Of a DNA stretch of 64,000 nt, positions 1 to 13,054 are shown in pieces. The translations under genes were made by a program, and so were the position numbers. The notes beneath the pieces are model-generated. The model worked only from the letters and a program-made list of their open reading frames with translations. It made no database searches and was not told the DNA's origin. Numbering within the stretch: position 1 is the stretch's first letter; each line of letters starts with the position of its first letter. Source of the DNA: Gadus chalcogrammus (lineage: Eukaryota; Chordata; Actinopteri; Gadiformes; Gadidae); contig NC_079412.1 in the NCBI RefSeq assembly GCF_026213295.1, positions 12,800,408-12,864,407 of the forward strand, read 5' to 3'.

Positions 1-3000
1 AGGACACAGATAGAATACAAGATAAACCCTTAGAAGATATAGTTCATTTTAATAATCACACCAGCATTGACAGAGAATAGCTTAATAGCAGCTATATTAT
101 CAAGTGCATGTAAGAATTCTATCGTTCTAAAGTAAACATAACTGACTTATTTTGTTCTGATTCACGTACAGATGTATATATTATGTCTTTGTTGGTATGT
201 GTATACAATATGATGGAACCCGGACAGTAGCATATAAGACTGTGGTAAATATCACACGTCTCTACAGCATTTGTGTTGTTTCCTGTCTCAAAAGGCTCTA
301 TCAAACAACACCGTGTTCAGTCTGCAGTCGATGTCTGCACCTCTTAACCATGTCGGTTTACCTTGTTCCAAGGTCGCGGCACTGAGCAAAAAGCATCACC
401 TTCCTGGAAAAACCTCCTTTACTGAAACTATTGTTCTTTATGGCAGGAATGGGCGAGCCAGAAGTAATCAATATTGTTAATTGTGTTTACTGGAGAACAC
501 TCATTCATATCGACACTCCTGATATCTCAGACTAATGTCCAGTGGAAAGGATGGAACTATGAGGGGGGGAAAGGAAAACAAAACTATAGAAAAGTACTTA
601 GGCTTGGTACTTTGGTTTTATAATAACTCTTGTTTACATCACAGTCTTTAGGACTTAGACAAATGTAGATAATATTGCTTTCAATATTTGGGACGGACGT
701 TATATCATCCCTTGGGGTGATTATTTTCTTTTCATAGCCCACTACAAGTTACTTTATGGAGCAGGGTTTATAAATTATAAATGGAACTGCTCGGTCAATG
801 AACATAGAGCTCAATCAGATACAAAATAATAAAACATTTTAAGACAAGAACATTTCACAAACACTAAAAACGACCCCCGTTATGTCCACACCACTTTAAC
901 CACTGGGTCCAACTCCTGGGGAGTAGAGTCCAAGTCCAGGGTATGCAATAGCTTATGTGTTGTCCTCTCTGTGCACTACAGAGGACAACACAGAAGCTGG
1001 TACAGACAGAGACACACACAGCCACATACACACACACACATACACCATCTTTGGGGGCCAGCTGCCAGCAAATGAAGGATCTCCCTCCCAATTCACTTGT
1101 TATCGTGCTGTCTGGGTGACAAGTATACCTATAGAGGGAGTATTTATTTCCGGAATGTTTTGTTCCGTTTTCCTGCAATGATGAATGTTTCTTTTATAAA
1201 TCCATCGCCCCGGCTTTTAAACCATAAACAATATTTCTCTGGCCGCAGATTCCTTGTGCGGCAGTCTTAGGGAACCTTGAGATTTCCAGGCTCTGATTTA
1301 ATGGCTCGTAATTCCTGAAAGGCAATCCCTCTTCCCCTTCCAACGCTCCAACGCTCCGTCCGTCCCGCGGCTAACCCCTCCAGACCACTGCTCACAGGCG
1401 TACCCCCGGGCCTGTCCAGGGGGCCAGTTCAATTCACTTAGCTGGAAACAGCACAGTGCCCCCTCTGTCGATGGTGGCAGCCAACTCACTAATGGCTGAC
1501 ACATTAAGCGTGTGCTTCTTACCCAAAAAAAAAGCGCTTTGTTTGTTCCTTTGATTCACAGAGATACAGCTTTTCATCATGGGCCGCTGTGTGCATTCTC
1601 AACTCCAGCCAGTGTTGTAGCGAATGATTGCGCGTCGTTTGGATATTGATTTCATAATCCATGCACAAAAGTATCGGAACTGCCAGTTCTAATTGATTGC
1701 TGTTATGAGAAAGAGGATAAAACGTCTATGTAAATTTAATATTACAGGGAGGGACAGCGGACGACTACAGTAGAGGCAAATCTGGCCTAGAGCCCAGTGA
1801 CCTCTCTGAAACCTGAATGATAATGATGATTCATTCCATCAATAGATACTATGCTAATTGGCAATTGATTCGTTTAAGGAAAACACCCATTGCTTATAAA
1901 TAAAGGCCGTTGACATCAGGGCCACATAAGTAGGCTTCATCGAGGATTCCTTAAAGGAGAATGATTTTATGGCCGAAGTTGGTGTTTGCCTGTGTGGGGC
2001 CATGCAGGCTGATGAGAGGCTCATTTTGAATGCCCAATAAATGATCCCCCAGCCAGCCAACAAAGTACAAGGGGAGAAACAACAGTGAGTTAGAAAACAA
2101 TCATTAGACTGGTATCTCTAATTGTCTTCCTTGGTCTCCTCGTGTTTAATCCCTGGTTCCCCGCCTCGCCTTCATTAACAATGGATGAATTAATTAGAAA
2201 CCTTCATAGGATTTCTGCACAGTAAAGCCTGGAGATAAAACACTTCCTATCTCTCTCCCCCCTCTTTCTCTGTGTTTCTATTATTTTTTTTCTATCTATC
2301 CTGTCATTGTCCTTAATTGTGTTGTTTGCTTGTTGTGTCGATAGCAGGATTAATTTCACTATAGATCAGGATTATTGACCTTCTCGTCAATGTTATTTCA
2401 TTTCTGTACGGTGCTAATTATAGGGAACAGGGGAAGGCAAATTGCACTGTAACTTGCCTCACTTGTTTTCCAATAAAACAGAAAGAAAACAACATTAAAT
2501 CCCTTTTAGTTGCTCTCCTCGGTCAGGTAAATTCCCGCTCTAATTCAGTGTCTATCGCTCCTCCATTGACAAGCGGGAGGGGGGGGGCACGAGAATGGCG
2601 GACGCGATAGGTCACTTTTTCCTGTTAACTGTTCTGACTCATTTTCATTGTTCCTCCTTTCTCTGCGGTTTCCCTTCATTTTTAAAGAGCGCTAGGCCAC
2701 AGTTCATAAACAATTAAGCAGCTGGCTAAGTGACACTCAAGTGCTAACCGACCTGAAATACACTGTGGCATAAATTCAGGGTGCTAAGTGGAGGAAGGTG
2801 AAAATCATCTGTCTGAAACACCCAAATGGGCGCTACCTTAAGCAGTGCTTTACGAGCGACTCAAAAGCTCCCCCGCATTGCATCGCAATTAGCCAATAAA
2901 CGGCGAGGGAGAGACCAGACAACAGGTTTGGCTGATTGGGATCGTGCCTGGAAATTATTTTTGCTTTGCATGTGTTTGTGAAGATCATGCTGGCATCCAA

Positions 3001-3387
3001 AACCAGAACAGCCCCGGGGCGTCCCGATGACAACAATCGCCCTAATGAGTGCTTTGTGCGAACGCATCTTTTTATCCGGGTCTCCAGCAGCACAGACGCA
3101 CGCATGCCCCCTACTTTCACCCTGCCTCCCCCTCTCCTGCCATTCCTCTTTCTTCAGTCCTCTAATGAACTGAAAGGTCAGAGCACTAATAAAACTATTA
3201 GCAGAAATGAATCTCTCAGATGTGTTAATGCACTTTTAATTCCTGTTAGCAAATTTCATCCTTGAGCAGTTTGCTGCCCGCTAATGAGAAATAAAACGCC
3301 CCGCTCTTGGGAAGGGGGGGGATGGGAGCGCCGGTCGGTCATACACTGTATGTACAATAATACAGACCTATAGTCTCTCTCCCTCGC

Positions 3388-3419
<32 letters not shown>

Positions 3420-5668
3420 CAGCAGCGCATCTCACACCCACCCTGGATGCACTGAGTGTTATTCACGGACCGAGGCCCGTTCTCAGCCCTGTGATTTTGC
3501 AGGGTTAATTAAAGAGCACATCTCCATCTGTTCTCAGTCAGCCTCAGCCCAATCCTACACACACAATCAAAGTTACGTGTGGGACGCCCTCTGTCCCTGG
3601 AGGAGAAACTGGGTAGCTTAACGGCCTCATGGGTTACACAGAAACGTACACACACAGGGAGAGCGTGTATGTGTGTGCGTGTGCGTGTGTGTGTGTGTGT
3701 CAGACAGTCTGGTCATGATCAGGTGTCCTGGAGTCCCAGCGCCTGGCTGCTGACCTGACTAATTAGGTACAGGCAGGGCTTGACCCTTCTGTCTGGTAGT
3801 CACCAGAGAGGTGTAGGCAACCTATTAACCACCCAGTCTGTCACCCTTAGTGATAAAACACCCATCCCCGGCTAAGAGGACGGTCTCTTCATGAACAGAA
3901 AGGTGGTAATGTAGCGTCCTTGGAACAAGCACTTTATATTGACCGATTTAAACATATGTTTGAGAAAGGTGGGGAACCAACCACAGGATAAACACTGTTC
4001 TAATCGTTAATTTTACAGTATCTACAGTGATACAATAGCTCATTAACTCTCTCTCAATAGCTGTAAGATAGATCATATATGACGGTATCATACACCTCCT
4101 GGAGCTTGAGAATACCTCAACAATTATTAACTTCATTATCGACTGTAAGACAAAATATTTGGGGATTTTGGGTGGTTGAAGCTTCCCAAGCACACAATCA
4201 TATCTACCAAGAGTTTGAAAATGAAAAGTCACATGTGCTATCACATAATAGATTTGCTAAATGTACATACCTTTAGAACTTAGTGAGGACCAAGCCATTT
4301 TTTTTATGTCTTGACCAACCAAAAAGGTGCCCCAGCTTTCTAAAGGCCACCGATACAAACTCTCTTGGTGGATATGGTTATATGTATGGTGATGCATGTG
4401 AGGGTATCTACCTGTGTATGCCTGTACAAAATAGATTTGTCCAAAACAAAACTAATATTTCAGCTTCTTTCTAAAAAAATTCTTGTAAGGTAGTACAACA
4501 CATTGTATTAAAAGAGTTTATGTTTTCTGAACATGAAACAAATAAGATAATATTTGCATTGTTTTTTGGTTTTGGTTTTGTGATCAAAATTGTTTAAGAA
4601 TCATCAGCAACCATCCATCATGTTACCAGACCCCGAAGCAGTAGCCATGGAAAATAAATATTCCTTCTCGTCATGTGAAAATGAGAAAAGCAACAAAATA
4701 TTTGCATTTCTGAGGCTATACGCAACCCATATTTGGTATTTGCATTGACAAACTCCCTAAATCGATTGTAAAAAGTATAACTTTTCCGTCGCTCCACGAG
4801 CATGATAACAACTTGAAGTCAGTGAGTAGCTTCGAACATGCAACACACCATAAATCAGGGCCACGCTCATACATCAGCAGCAACTGAACTTAGGAGAAAA
4901 GAGCAGAAAAGGAGCACAGGGTTGCCCAGCAGGGAGGGGCGGAGGAATTCTATTACCAAACTCGGCCTTTTAATCAATAAAGAGATAAAAGATATTTTAA
5001 TCAAAGACATATTTCCTTTTTTGTCTAATACCTCTGCCGCCGCCAAACACATAATCTTTAAACGCTGAAAAGGATGCATAATACTCTCCCAGAGAGCCAC
5101 TCATCCATATAAACACAAAACAGGAGCAGTCAGCAGAAACACACACCAGCCCAGCCCAGCCCAGCACACAGACACTCCATAGACGCCAAATTACATTTGG
5201 ATGGGTATATTAAAGGGAAATTGCATCCTGTGAACTAGGATTTTATCCCCACACCCAAACACACAACTTGTGCACATACAAGAGCAGACACCACAAAAAC
5301 CGGCACACACACGCACACACACACAAACACACGCTGCCGTGTTTCCGCTAGTTGGTAAAACATGGGTATGAGCTCTGTATTGTTTTGTATGCACGTGCAC
5401 ATGTACCACCACAACACACCCATGCACGCACACATCTGAAACACAAAGCAGCGCTATTAGTATCTGAGCTGTTTGTCTGACATGCGAGCATCCGCTAGCC
5501 CTGGCTAAAGTCTTTCAATGAGATTAGAGCGGTAACTGGAGCCCCTTTCCATGCCCACTGAACTGAGCTCATCCCGGGCTAACGAGTCCGAGTCGTTGGA
5601 TCGGCTGGATCACATTCCGGGAGCCGATGGGTCAAATACCTATTGACACTTAATAGAGTGAAATTAGT
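1..5668. other. Intergenic, possible regulatory desert
   Basis: No open frame here resembles a protein. The stretch is a mix of TAAT/ATTA-rich unique sequence (notably about 1850-2500, 2690-3000 and 3170-3300) and short CA/GT tracts. Long AT-rich but non-repetitive blocks with many homeobox-type cores look like vertebrate conserved non-coding elements, but conservation cannot be judged from one sequence. In human, DHX35 borders a large gene desert reaching MAFB, so distal enhancers are a reasonable inference. I see no promoter, RNA gene or clear transposon. Confidence 0.5.
3386..3419. repeat. (CA)n microsatellite
   Basis: Alternating CA tract of about 34 bases with one early CG interruption. 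It explains the short Cys/Val-rich frames seen on either strand. Confidence 0.95.
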
Positions 5669-5820
<152 letters not shown>

Positions 5821-5871
5821 TGACGTTTGCGTCTGTTTTAGTATGTGTGTTTTGAGTGTGTCCTACCATGT

Positions 5872-6146
5872 TATAACAGAGCTTCTGTGGGGAGGAGGCA
5901 CAGAGCCGGGGGCCAAAAAAATACAGATATTCTACTGATGCATTGAGTAAATTGTATCGGTAAGTTGTAAACAATGCATATCTAATAATTCAGGGAGAGC
6001 AGGCCTAATGCTCAATGCATCAGAAGGCAATGGTACTCAATGAATTGCTAATCTCGGACCCGTCAGTCCTACTATCTTACAACAGAGCTTCTGTGGGGAG
6101 GAGGCACAGAGCTAGGGGCCAAAAAGAGATAAAAGAGATATTCTAC
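5872..6146 (+). repeat. Local duplication of a ~65-bp segment
   Basis: The segment starting acagagcttctgtggggagg at about 5876 recurs at about 6082 with few changes, including the following GGCCAAAAA and ATATTCTACTGA parts. The copies lie about 205 bp apart, just upstream of the first GPCR unit, and suggest a small tandem duplication near the array edge. Confidence 0.8.
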
Positions 6147-6249
6147 TGAAGAAAATCCAATCACATGAGTGGATGAAGCATTCAGAATGATCGTTCTCTA
6201 CTGAAGTTCTAAAGTGGCTGAATAGATGTTGTTTTGAAACCTTTCGACT

Positions 6250-6792
6250 TTCTAGGTGAGTGCTGCATGCGGCGCTCAACTATCGCTCGGTTAAGTTTCT
6301 TTCTTTCTTACTTTCTACAAACTTTGGGACCTATCTCCATCCACAATTCTGGAAGGAGATAGGTTGCCTGAAGTTGATTTTATTTGTTTATTTAAATAGA
6401 GCTCAAATGTAGTATTTGCCTTTAATTTGTTTAGTTATCACAACACAATTGATCATGTTTGACAGCTGAAAATACATTGCGGAGAGCAGTGTTTTCCATT
6501 AGTTAGACGACGAGGTGAGCTGAACCAGAAGGCTGCATTAGACAGTTTGGACATTTAGAATTTGTGTTACTATAACTCAAAGCGGTCATGTTCTGTTTTT
6601 GTTAGTATTTCAAGTCATTCTTCTTATTACATAATCTAGACTTAATTATTTTTTCTTAAAAAGTCGGTTTGGAATAGTAATCCAAAGTGTTTACTTTTAT
6701 GAGAACTTTATTGCTGAGCCTTTCAATGCTGGAAGATCAGCCTAGTCAGACGTGAAACTATTTTCAGGAGCCAAGCGGGAGCATTTGGGGCG
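6250..6792 (+). repeat. 5' flank of GPCR duplication unit (copy 1)
   Basis: This stretch upstream of the first GPCR recurs before each pseudogene: about 10260-10722, 11930-12375 and, shorter, 17100-17238. Shared landmarks are the GACGAGGTGAGCTGAACC block, the TAGGTTTGGAATAGTAATCC-like block and the GTGAAACTATTTTCAGGAGC block immediately before the start codon. It defines the left part of the duplicated unit and probably contains the ancestral promoter/5'UTR. No clear TATA box stands out. Confidence 0.8.
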
Positions 6793-7768
6793 ATGACAAT
6801 GGTTCCAGAACATAACAATTCTTTCTCTAACAACTCAACAACAAATTTAATCTTTGGAAACTGTGGAATTAAATTACCAGCACTTATAACATACAACCAA
6901 GGAATGGCAGTCACCCTTCTGATTCCTTACATGGTTGTTTGCCTCCCAGCCAACCATTGGGTGATGTGGCTTATCACTCACGGAACAAAGGACTCATTGG
7001 CAGCTGAGCTTTTCCATCTAAATATGGCAATATGCGAGACCCTTTTCCTGTTGGGGAATCCTTTACAATTGTACTGCTTGTTTGACCCTGCTGGTAGTGA
7101 CCCAGTTGTTATATACCTGCTTTTGGCACGTTCAACGTTAGTATGGTTCGGCCGTCCCCTGTTCCAGTGTTGCATCTGTGTGGAGCGCTACCTTGCTGTC
7201 GTTCACCCTTTGACCTTCATCAGGTAACCAAAAGCATTGTTCTGGTTCCAGTGAAATTAGTCAAAACTACTGAGGTTGTGTTTGATTCGATACAAACCAA
7301 ATGCTATGTTGCATCATGTCATTTTTTTACAGGTTCAAGCCCCTGAGATTCAGAGTAGTCTGCAGTGGACTGATGTGGGTCGCCGTAACAGTCATCTTGT
7401 TGAGCATTTGGAAAGTTGATAAACCATCAGGCATTATTACAATCAGCTTTTTCATGACACTGTCTGTAATTGTGTTCTGTTGTTTGTCAGTTCTTTGGTC
7501 CTTGAAGCAGCCAGGGCCAGTAGAGACAGAGAGGTCAGGGGGTAACAATATTAAGAGAAGAGCCTTCAACATAATTTCATTGAATCTGGGGATTCTTTTG
7601 GTTACTTATTTGCCTACCTTGGTGATCTCGTCTTTAGAAACTATTTTGTATCCGGATATCTTTGGTTATCTGTTTGCTCCTGCTATGCATGTGACAATGT
7701 TGGGTGGGATTGCCCAACCTTTACTTTATCTGCACAAGGCTGGGAAACTGCCTAGGACAAAAAAATAG
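6793..7768 (+). CDS. Class A seven-transmembrane GPCR, intact copy
   Basis: Two coding exons, 6793-7223 and 7333-7768, joined by a 109-bp GT-AG intron, encode 288 aa. The splice follows FI and completes an Arg codon just after the TM3 ERY motif, giving ERYLAVVHPLTFIR then FKPLRFR. Seven hydrophobic spans are visible: TM1 with LPAN, TM2 with HLNMAI, TM3 ending CCICVERYLAVV, TM4 with CSGLMW, TM5, TM6 and TM7. The short N-terminus has Asn-Ser/Thr sequons (NNS, NST). TM7 carries QPLLY in place of NPxxY, and the loop between TM4 and TM5 is very short and lacks Cys. The start is supported because the same ATG is kept in the pseudogene copies, although their shared upstream sequence weakens that argument. 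It is rhodopsin-like; subfamily and ligand are not recognised. An AATAAA lies at 8272-8277. It is the only open copy of four. Confidence 0.8.
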
Positions 7769-7849
7769 ATCTTTTTAAACTTTAAAATAGTTTAAAAAGA
7801 TACAAGAACTCGTTATAACGGGAATTTTTCTCTTTTCTTTTCATCATCA

Positions 7850-8165
7850 TCATTTCATAATTTTTCATATTTTTTCTCGTTATATTGGGATCTTTTCTAA
7901 TTATATTGAGATATTTTCCTCTTATATTGAAATCTTTCCCTGTTATATTCAGATATTATCTTGTTGTATTGAGATTTTTTCCTGTTTAATTTAATATCTT
8001 CTCCTTATATTGACATATTTTCCCGTTAAAGTAAGATATTTTCTCCTTGTATTGACATATTTGACTGTTATATTGACATCTTTTCTCGTTATATTGACAT
8101 ATTTTCTTGTTATATTGTGATATTTTCCTGTTATATATCTTTTTTTTTTTGTATATTATTTTCTT
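7850..8165 (+). repeat. 21-bp AT-rich minisatellite after GPCR copy 1
   Basis: About 14 degenerate units of roughly 21 bp with the core TTATATTGAGATATTTTCT. The same repeat follows copy 3 (about 13055-13180) and copy 4 (about 18795-19040), so it belongs to the duplicated unit. It produces spurious Lys/Tyr/Ile-rich and Phe/Tyr-rich frames. Confidence 0.9.
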
Positions 8166-8179
8166 GTCAAACATATAAG

Positions 8180-10260
8180 TTACAAAAACATGAATACGAT
8201 TTTATCAGCTTAAAATGAATTGGACATAACCGTAGTGAATACTGATCGATAGTGATTTCAATAATGTTATCAATAAAATCAGCCCCTGTAACTGATGAAA
8301 TCTATTAATAAAAATGCTGTCTCTATGTTTACAATAGTTTTACAATAGACACTACAAAAACCGCTACAACTCACACTACACAACGAGCTGAGCTACACTA
8401 GTTCAACGTGGTATCACGCAATTTTGTGCTCATGCTTGAGAAAATGAATCTATTGAAATCATCCCATAGTACGATTGGCCGACTTTTTGCATAATACACA
8501 GAAAGGAAAGTAAACCCATATATTTTGAATGGGAGTGTTTCTCCGACTACTTTGTGCTACACAGAACAACTTCTGAACAAATCAATTTCAAATGGGACTT
8601 CAGAAGGAGTGTGCGTAGATAGAACAGTTCACCCTTTAGTTATACGACGAAAATATCATGCAACACAGAACGAAATGTGAACTAATACCGATACCGCAGC
8701 TTTGGCTATCTGCCGATACCGATATCAGTCCGATACTTTGTTTGACTCTTGAACAAATAATAATAATAATAATAATAATAAAGGAATGTAATGGAAGCAC
8801 TTTGTTCATGATTGCCAATTAGCCACCTAAAAACATCTCACAAAAAAAAAGTTAAATGCCTTTAATAAAGGAAAAAAGATTTGAACAGAGTTCAAATCAA
8901 AGCCCAAATGGAGTAAACAAGGTAAACATTCACAAAATTAAAAAAAAAGTCAAATGGTTGGAAACATATAAAGGGAAGAATTAAACAAATAACTAAAGTG
9001 ATACATTTTTCATTAATTTGAGATAAAATATAGAATAGCTGAGCTGTTAAAGCTGGTAGTTTTAAATGGTTGAATCAAGTGTGTGTGCCTTTGTGTCTTA
9101 TCACTTGTAGTAACCAGGAAAAGTGTTATTGATGTTATTCTTTCACATGTAGTTTACAGTTTACTACTGCTGGCTGAGTTTGTGTCCACTGGTAATTGCG
9201 AAATACACAGACTTTAGATGTCAATCTAAAGTCTGATTGTTGAGACTAATGCATTGCTAAATATGCCCAGAGATAAGTTTGTTTCCCAAGCTCTTTACAA
9301 ACTTTTGGACCTATCTCCTTCTACATTTTTTCACCTAGGGATTCCATTCCAAATTTAAAATGTTCAGATTAGCTTGGAATCACTTGCTTCCTTTAAAGAG
9401 ATTCTAATTTTTTAATAGTATTTTTTTCAATGTTAGTCAATGACAGATTTCATTTTCAGCATTTAAACTTTTTCAGAATCTTTTTTTTTTTCATACCCGC
9501 TTTTCCAGTTGGTCTCATTGACGTTGAGGATAGAGCATGAGAACTTTCTAGATGATGCTCTGGCCCAAGGTGACTATGAAGGCTTACCATTGCGGACATT
9601 CAAGGAGCCTAAACAAAGTCAATATTTAACCTTGAAACACCAAGTGAAGATGTTTAACTCTTCACTTTATTTGTTTCCAACCATTTAAAATGCAATGGTG
9701 TGCATGTTTACATTGTTTACTCGATTTAGACTGTTCAAATCCCTTCATTTGATTTAAGCCATTTAGCATTTCTTTACATCTTACACTATGCGGCTTTACT
9801 AAAACATACTTTCATCCTCACTTTGCACTACAGCATTCACCGCAGTTTCTGCAGGAAATGCATTTTCGATTTATTAAATTGTTGTTTTTCTAAATCATAT
9901 ACAAATGAAAATAATCAGGACTGACTACAGTATTTTGTGAGCTGTACCTCCACTGCAGTCCAGTACTGTTTGTCACTGAAGAACACGGGGGTGACACTCA
10001 ATTCCATCCCCAGTGCCTTGCTGCTATCTTTCTCACTTACAGCCTCTTCTGCCAGGGTTCTGAGCCCCCCAGGAACCTCCTTCTCAGCCTCAGTAATCAG
10101 GCTGATTCACCCCATGACATAATTTAGGCTGTATTTCAACCTTTTAGCCCTTCCATCATTAGATTTTCTGAATTAATTGTATCAAATGTATTCAAATATA
10201 TCTGAGGGATCCTCTTGTACTGTCCCAACAAAGGACTTTTTCACACGATCTGCATGATTC
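8180..10260 (+). repeat. 3' flank of GPCR duplication unit (copy 1)
   Basis: No gene. Segments recur downstream of the other copies: the TGATCGATAGTGATTTCAAT block (8242; also about 13212 and 19149), the CCGATACCGATATCAGTCCG block (about 8713; also about 21157), and the GGTTGGAAACATATAAAGGG block (about 8957; also 14421 and 21369). A segment ending in CAGCCTCTTCTGCCAGG near 10039 recurs near 15900 and 16590. An (AAT)n tract lies at about 8755-8781. This is duplicated, probably transposon-derived sequence with no coding capacity seen. Confidence 0.75.
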
Positions 10261-10722
10261 ATTCCAGACACATTCATTGCTTGAAGTCGATTTTATTGGT
10301 TAATTTAAATAGCACTCAAATATAGTATTTGCTCTTGATTCGATTATTTATCACAACACAATTGGTCAAGTTTGACCGAATAATATACAATGTGGGAAAG
10401 CTGTGTTCCCTTAGTCAGATGACGAGGTGAGCTGAACCAGAAGGCTGCATTAGAAACAGACAGTTTGGATTTAGAAATTGTGTTACGAAAACTCAAAGTG
10501 GTAAAGTCATGTTCTGTTTTTGTTTTTAAGACGTATTTCAAGTCATTCATCTCATTATCATATTATCTAGACATCTTTTTTTTTTAAGTAGGTTTGGAAT
10601 AGTAATCCAACATTTATACTGCTAAAACAACTTTTTTGCTGAGCATTTCATGACATGCTGGAATATCAGCCAAGTCACGCGTGAAACTATTTTCAGGAGC
10701 CAAAACGCGAGCATTTGAGGCG

Positions 10723-11027
10723 ATGACAATGGTTCCAGAACATAACAATACTTTCTCTGACAACTCAACAAATTTAAGCTTCGGAAAATGTGGAATTCAA
10801 TTACCAGCACTCATAACATACATCCAAGGAATGGCCGTCACCATTCTGATTCCTTACATGGTTGTTTACCTCCCAGCCAACCTACGAGTGATGTGGCTTA
10901 TCACTCACTGAACAAAGGATTCATTGGCAGCTGAGCTTTTCCATCTAAATATGGCAATATGCAAGACCCTTTTCCTGTTGGGGATTCCTTTACAATTCTA
11001 CTGCTTGTTTGACCCTGCTGGCAGTGC
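10723..11027 (+). pseudogene. GPCR copy 2, truncated pseudogene
   Basis: Starts with the same ATGACAATGGTTCC as copy 1 and is collinear through TM1 and TM2. A premature TGA at 10909-10911 falls where copy 1 reads Gly in THGTK. Homology to the receptor stops abruptly near 11027, inside the region after CLFDPAG, where unrelated GC-rich sequence begins. The second exon is absent. It cannot encode a receptor. Confidence 0.88.
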
Positions 11028-11640
11028 CCCACCGCCGGGGGGCTCCACCGCCACGGGTCTCCACTGCCGCCGCCCGGCAGCGGGGCTCAGGTGGGAGACA
11101 ATCCCGGGCAACAATCCCTTTCTCAATTCAATCTTGACTTCAGGGAGTCAAAGACAAAGTTCCTTTCCTCCCCAATTCCTTCTCAACAACGGCCGAGATA
11201 ACCCCCACTACGAGTCTCATTGTGGAAGTACCAGAGACGTCAGAGAACCCGACGCAGTCTAGTCTTAACACCAAATGGGAGCTTTAGCAAACCTTACGGT
11301 TATCCAAATAACAAAGAAGTGTACAACACATGCGTTAGTGTGTGTATTCACACACACACACATGTGGCGCTCGCACGGTCGTAGCTCATTGTCTCATTGG
11401 CGGGCCAAATTCTCTGGGCGGGCAAAGCAGAGAAAGGGGAGGTAACCTGGCCCCTTATAATGACATATGGGGCCAATTTCCTAATCGGCGCGTCTGAGCT
11501 TTCATTTTTCAAAGGCGGAGTAGGATACCTCGTGCTCATTTTACACCCAATGCCATTTCTAGCTACTGGGAGACCATAGGCAGGCTAGGGGAACTCAAAT
11601 TAATGTTAGTAAACCTCATGAAGTGAAGTGAATTTTCATG
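11027..11640 (+). mobile_element. Unclassified insertion truncating GPCR copy 2
   Basis: About 600 bp, GC-richer than its surroundings, starts exactly where copy 2 loses homology and ends before the AT-rich flank of the next unit. It contains a short CA tract near 11350 and a TGGCCCCTTATAATGACATA stretch followed by GGGGCCAATTTCC. It resembles an interspersed fish repeat rather than receptor sequence. No transposase frame, clear terminal repeats or target duplication were found, so the class is open. It may instead be a rearrangement breakpoint. Confidence 0.5.
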
Positions 11641-11659
11641 CCATGAGAAATAAAAAAAA

Positions 11660-11930
11660 ATATATATTTTGTTCATTTAAATAAACAACTAAAATCAACT
11701 GTACCAAATGTATTCAAATATTTCTGAGGGATCCTCAGAAAGTCCAACAAAATTACTTTTGCGCACGATCTGCAGGATTCAGTTAAAAAATTAAAAAGTC
11801 TATATATTTTGTTCATTTAAATAAACATATAAAATCAACTGTACCAAATGTATTCAAATACTTCTGAGGGATCCTCAGAAAGTCCAACAAAATGAGTTTT
11901 GCACAAGGGCTGCAGGATTCAATGCGGAGA
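11660..11930 (+). repeat. ~145-bp tandem duplication
   Basis: Two head-to-tail copies share TTTGTTCATTTAAATAAACA, then GTACCAAATGTATTCAAATA, then GAGGGATCCTCAGAAAGTCC. They begin at about 11668 and 11813. A diverged third copy lies at about 10170-10260. The duplication sits in the unit flank upstream of GPCR copy 3. Confidence 0.85.
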
Positions 11931-12375
11931 CATTCATTGCCTGAAGTTGATTTTATTTGTTAATTTAAATAGAACCCACACGTATTTGCATTTGATTTGT
12001 TTAGTTATCACAACACAATTAGTCATGTGTGAGAGATGAAAAAACATTGGGAAGAGCTGTGACCCATCAGTCAGATGACGAGGTGAGCTGAACCAGAAGG
12101 CTGCATTAGAAACAGACAGTTTGGACGTTTAGAATTTTTTGTTACGATAACTGAAAACGGTCATGTTCTGTTTTTGTTTGTACCTATTTCCAGTCATTCT
12201 AATTATTATTATATAACCTAGACTAAATAACTTTTTCTTAAAAAGTAGGTTTGGAATAGTAATCCAAAGTGTTTACTTTAAGATAATTTTTTGCAGAGCC
12301 TTTCAATGCTTGAAGATCAGCCAAGTCAGACGTGAAACTATTTTCAGGACACAAACGGGAGCATTTGGGGCGATG

Positions 12376-13015
12376 ACAATGGTTCCAGAACATAACAATT
12401 CTTTCTCTGACAACTCAACGACAATTTTAATCTTTGGAATTTGTGGAACTCAATTAACAGCCCTCACATACATCAAAGGAATGGCAGTCAGTATTCTGAT
12501 TCCTTACATGGTTGTTTGCCTCCCAAGCAACCTATGGGTGATGTGGCTTATCACTCATGGAACAAAACATTAATTGGCAGCTGGCAGACCCTTTTCCTGT
12601 TGGGGACTCCTTTACAATTTTACTGCTTGTTTGACCCTGCTGGTAGTGACCCAGTTGTTATATACCTGCTTTTGGCACATTCTACGTTAATATGGTTTGG
12701 CCGTGCCCTGTTCCAGTGTTGCATCTGTGTGGAGCGCTACCTTGCTGTCGTCCAACCTTTGACCTTCATCAGGTAACCAATAGCATTTTCTGGTTCCAGT
12801 TAAAATAGCCACAACCTCGCAGGTTGTGTTTGATTCGATACAGACCACATACTGTGTTGTATCATTTTTTACAGGTTCAAGCCCCTGAGATTCAGAGTGG
12901 TCTGCAGTGGACTGATGTGGGTCGCTGTAACGATCATCTTGTTGAGCTTTTGGAAAGTTGGTAAAAATGAAGTTGTGAAACAAGGCTGGGAAACTGCCTA
13001 GGACATGGCATTAAA
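12376..13015 (+). pseudogene. GPCR copy 3, deleted pseudogene
   Basis: Collinear with copy 1 from ATG 12376, but an internal deletion near 12565-12590 removes much of TM2 and breaks the frame. Exon 1 homology ends at about 12772 with a kept GT donor. Exon 2 begins near 12875 and keeps only the TM4 region up to TFWKVG-type sequence at about 12960. It then jumps to the copy-1 tail equivalent CAAGGCTGGGAAACTGCC (about 12981), so TM5 to TM7 are deleted. Non-functional. Confidence 0.88.
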
Positions 13016-13054
13016 ACCATAGCGGAAAAATAAAAATAGATACAGGAACACGTT

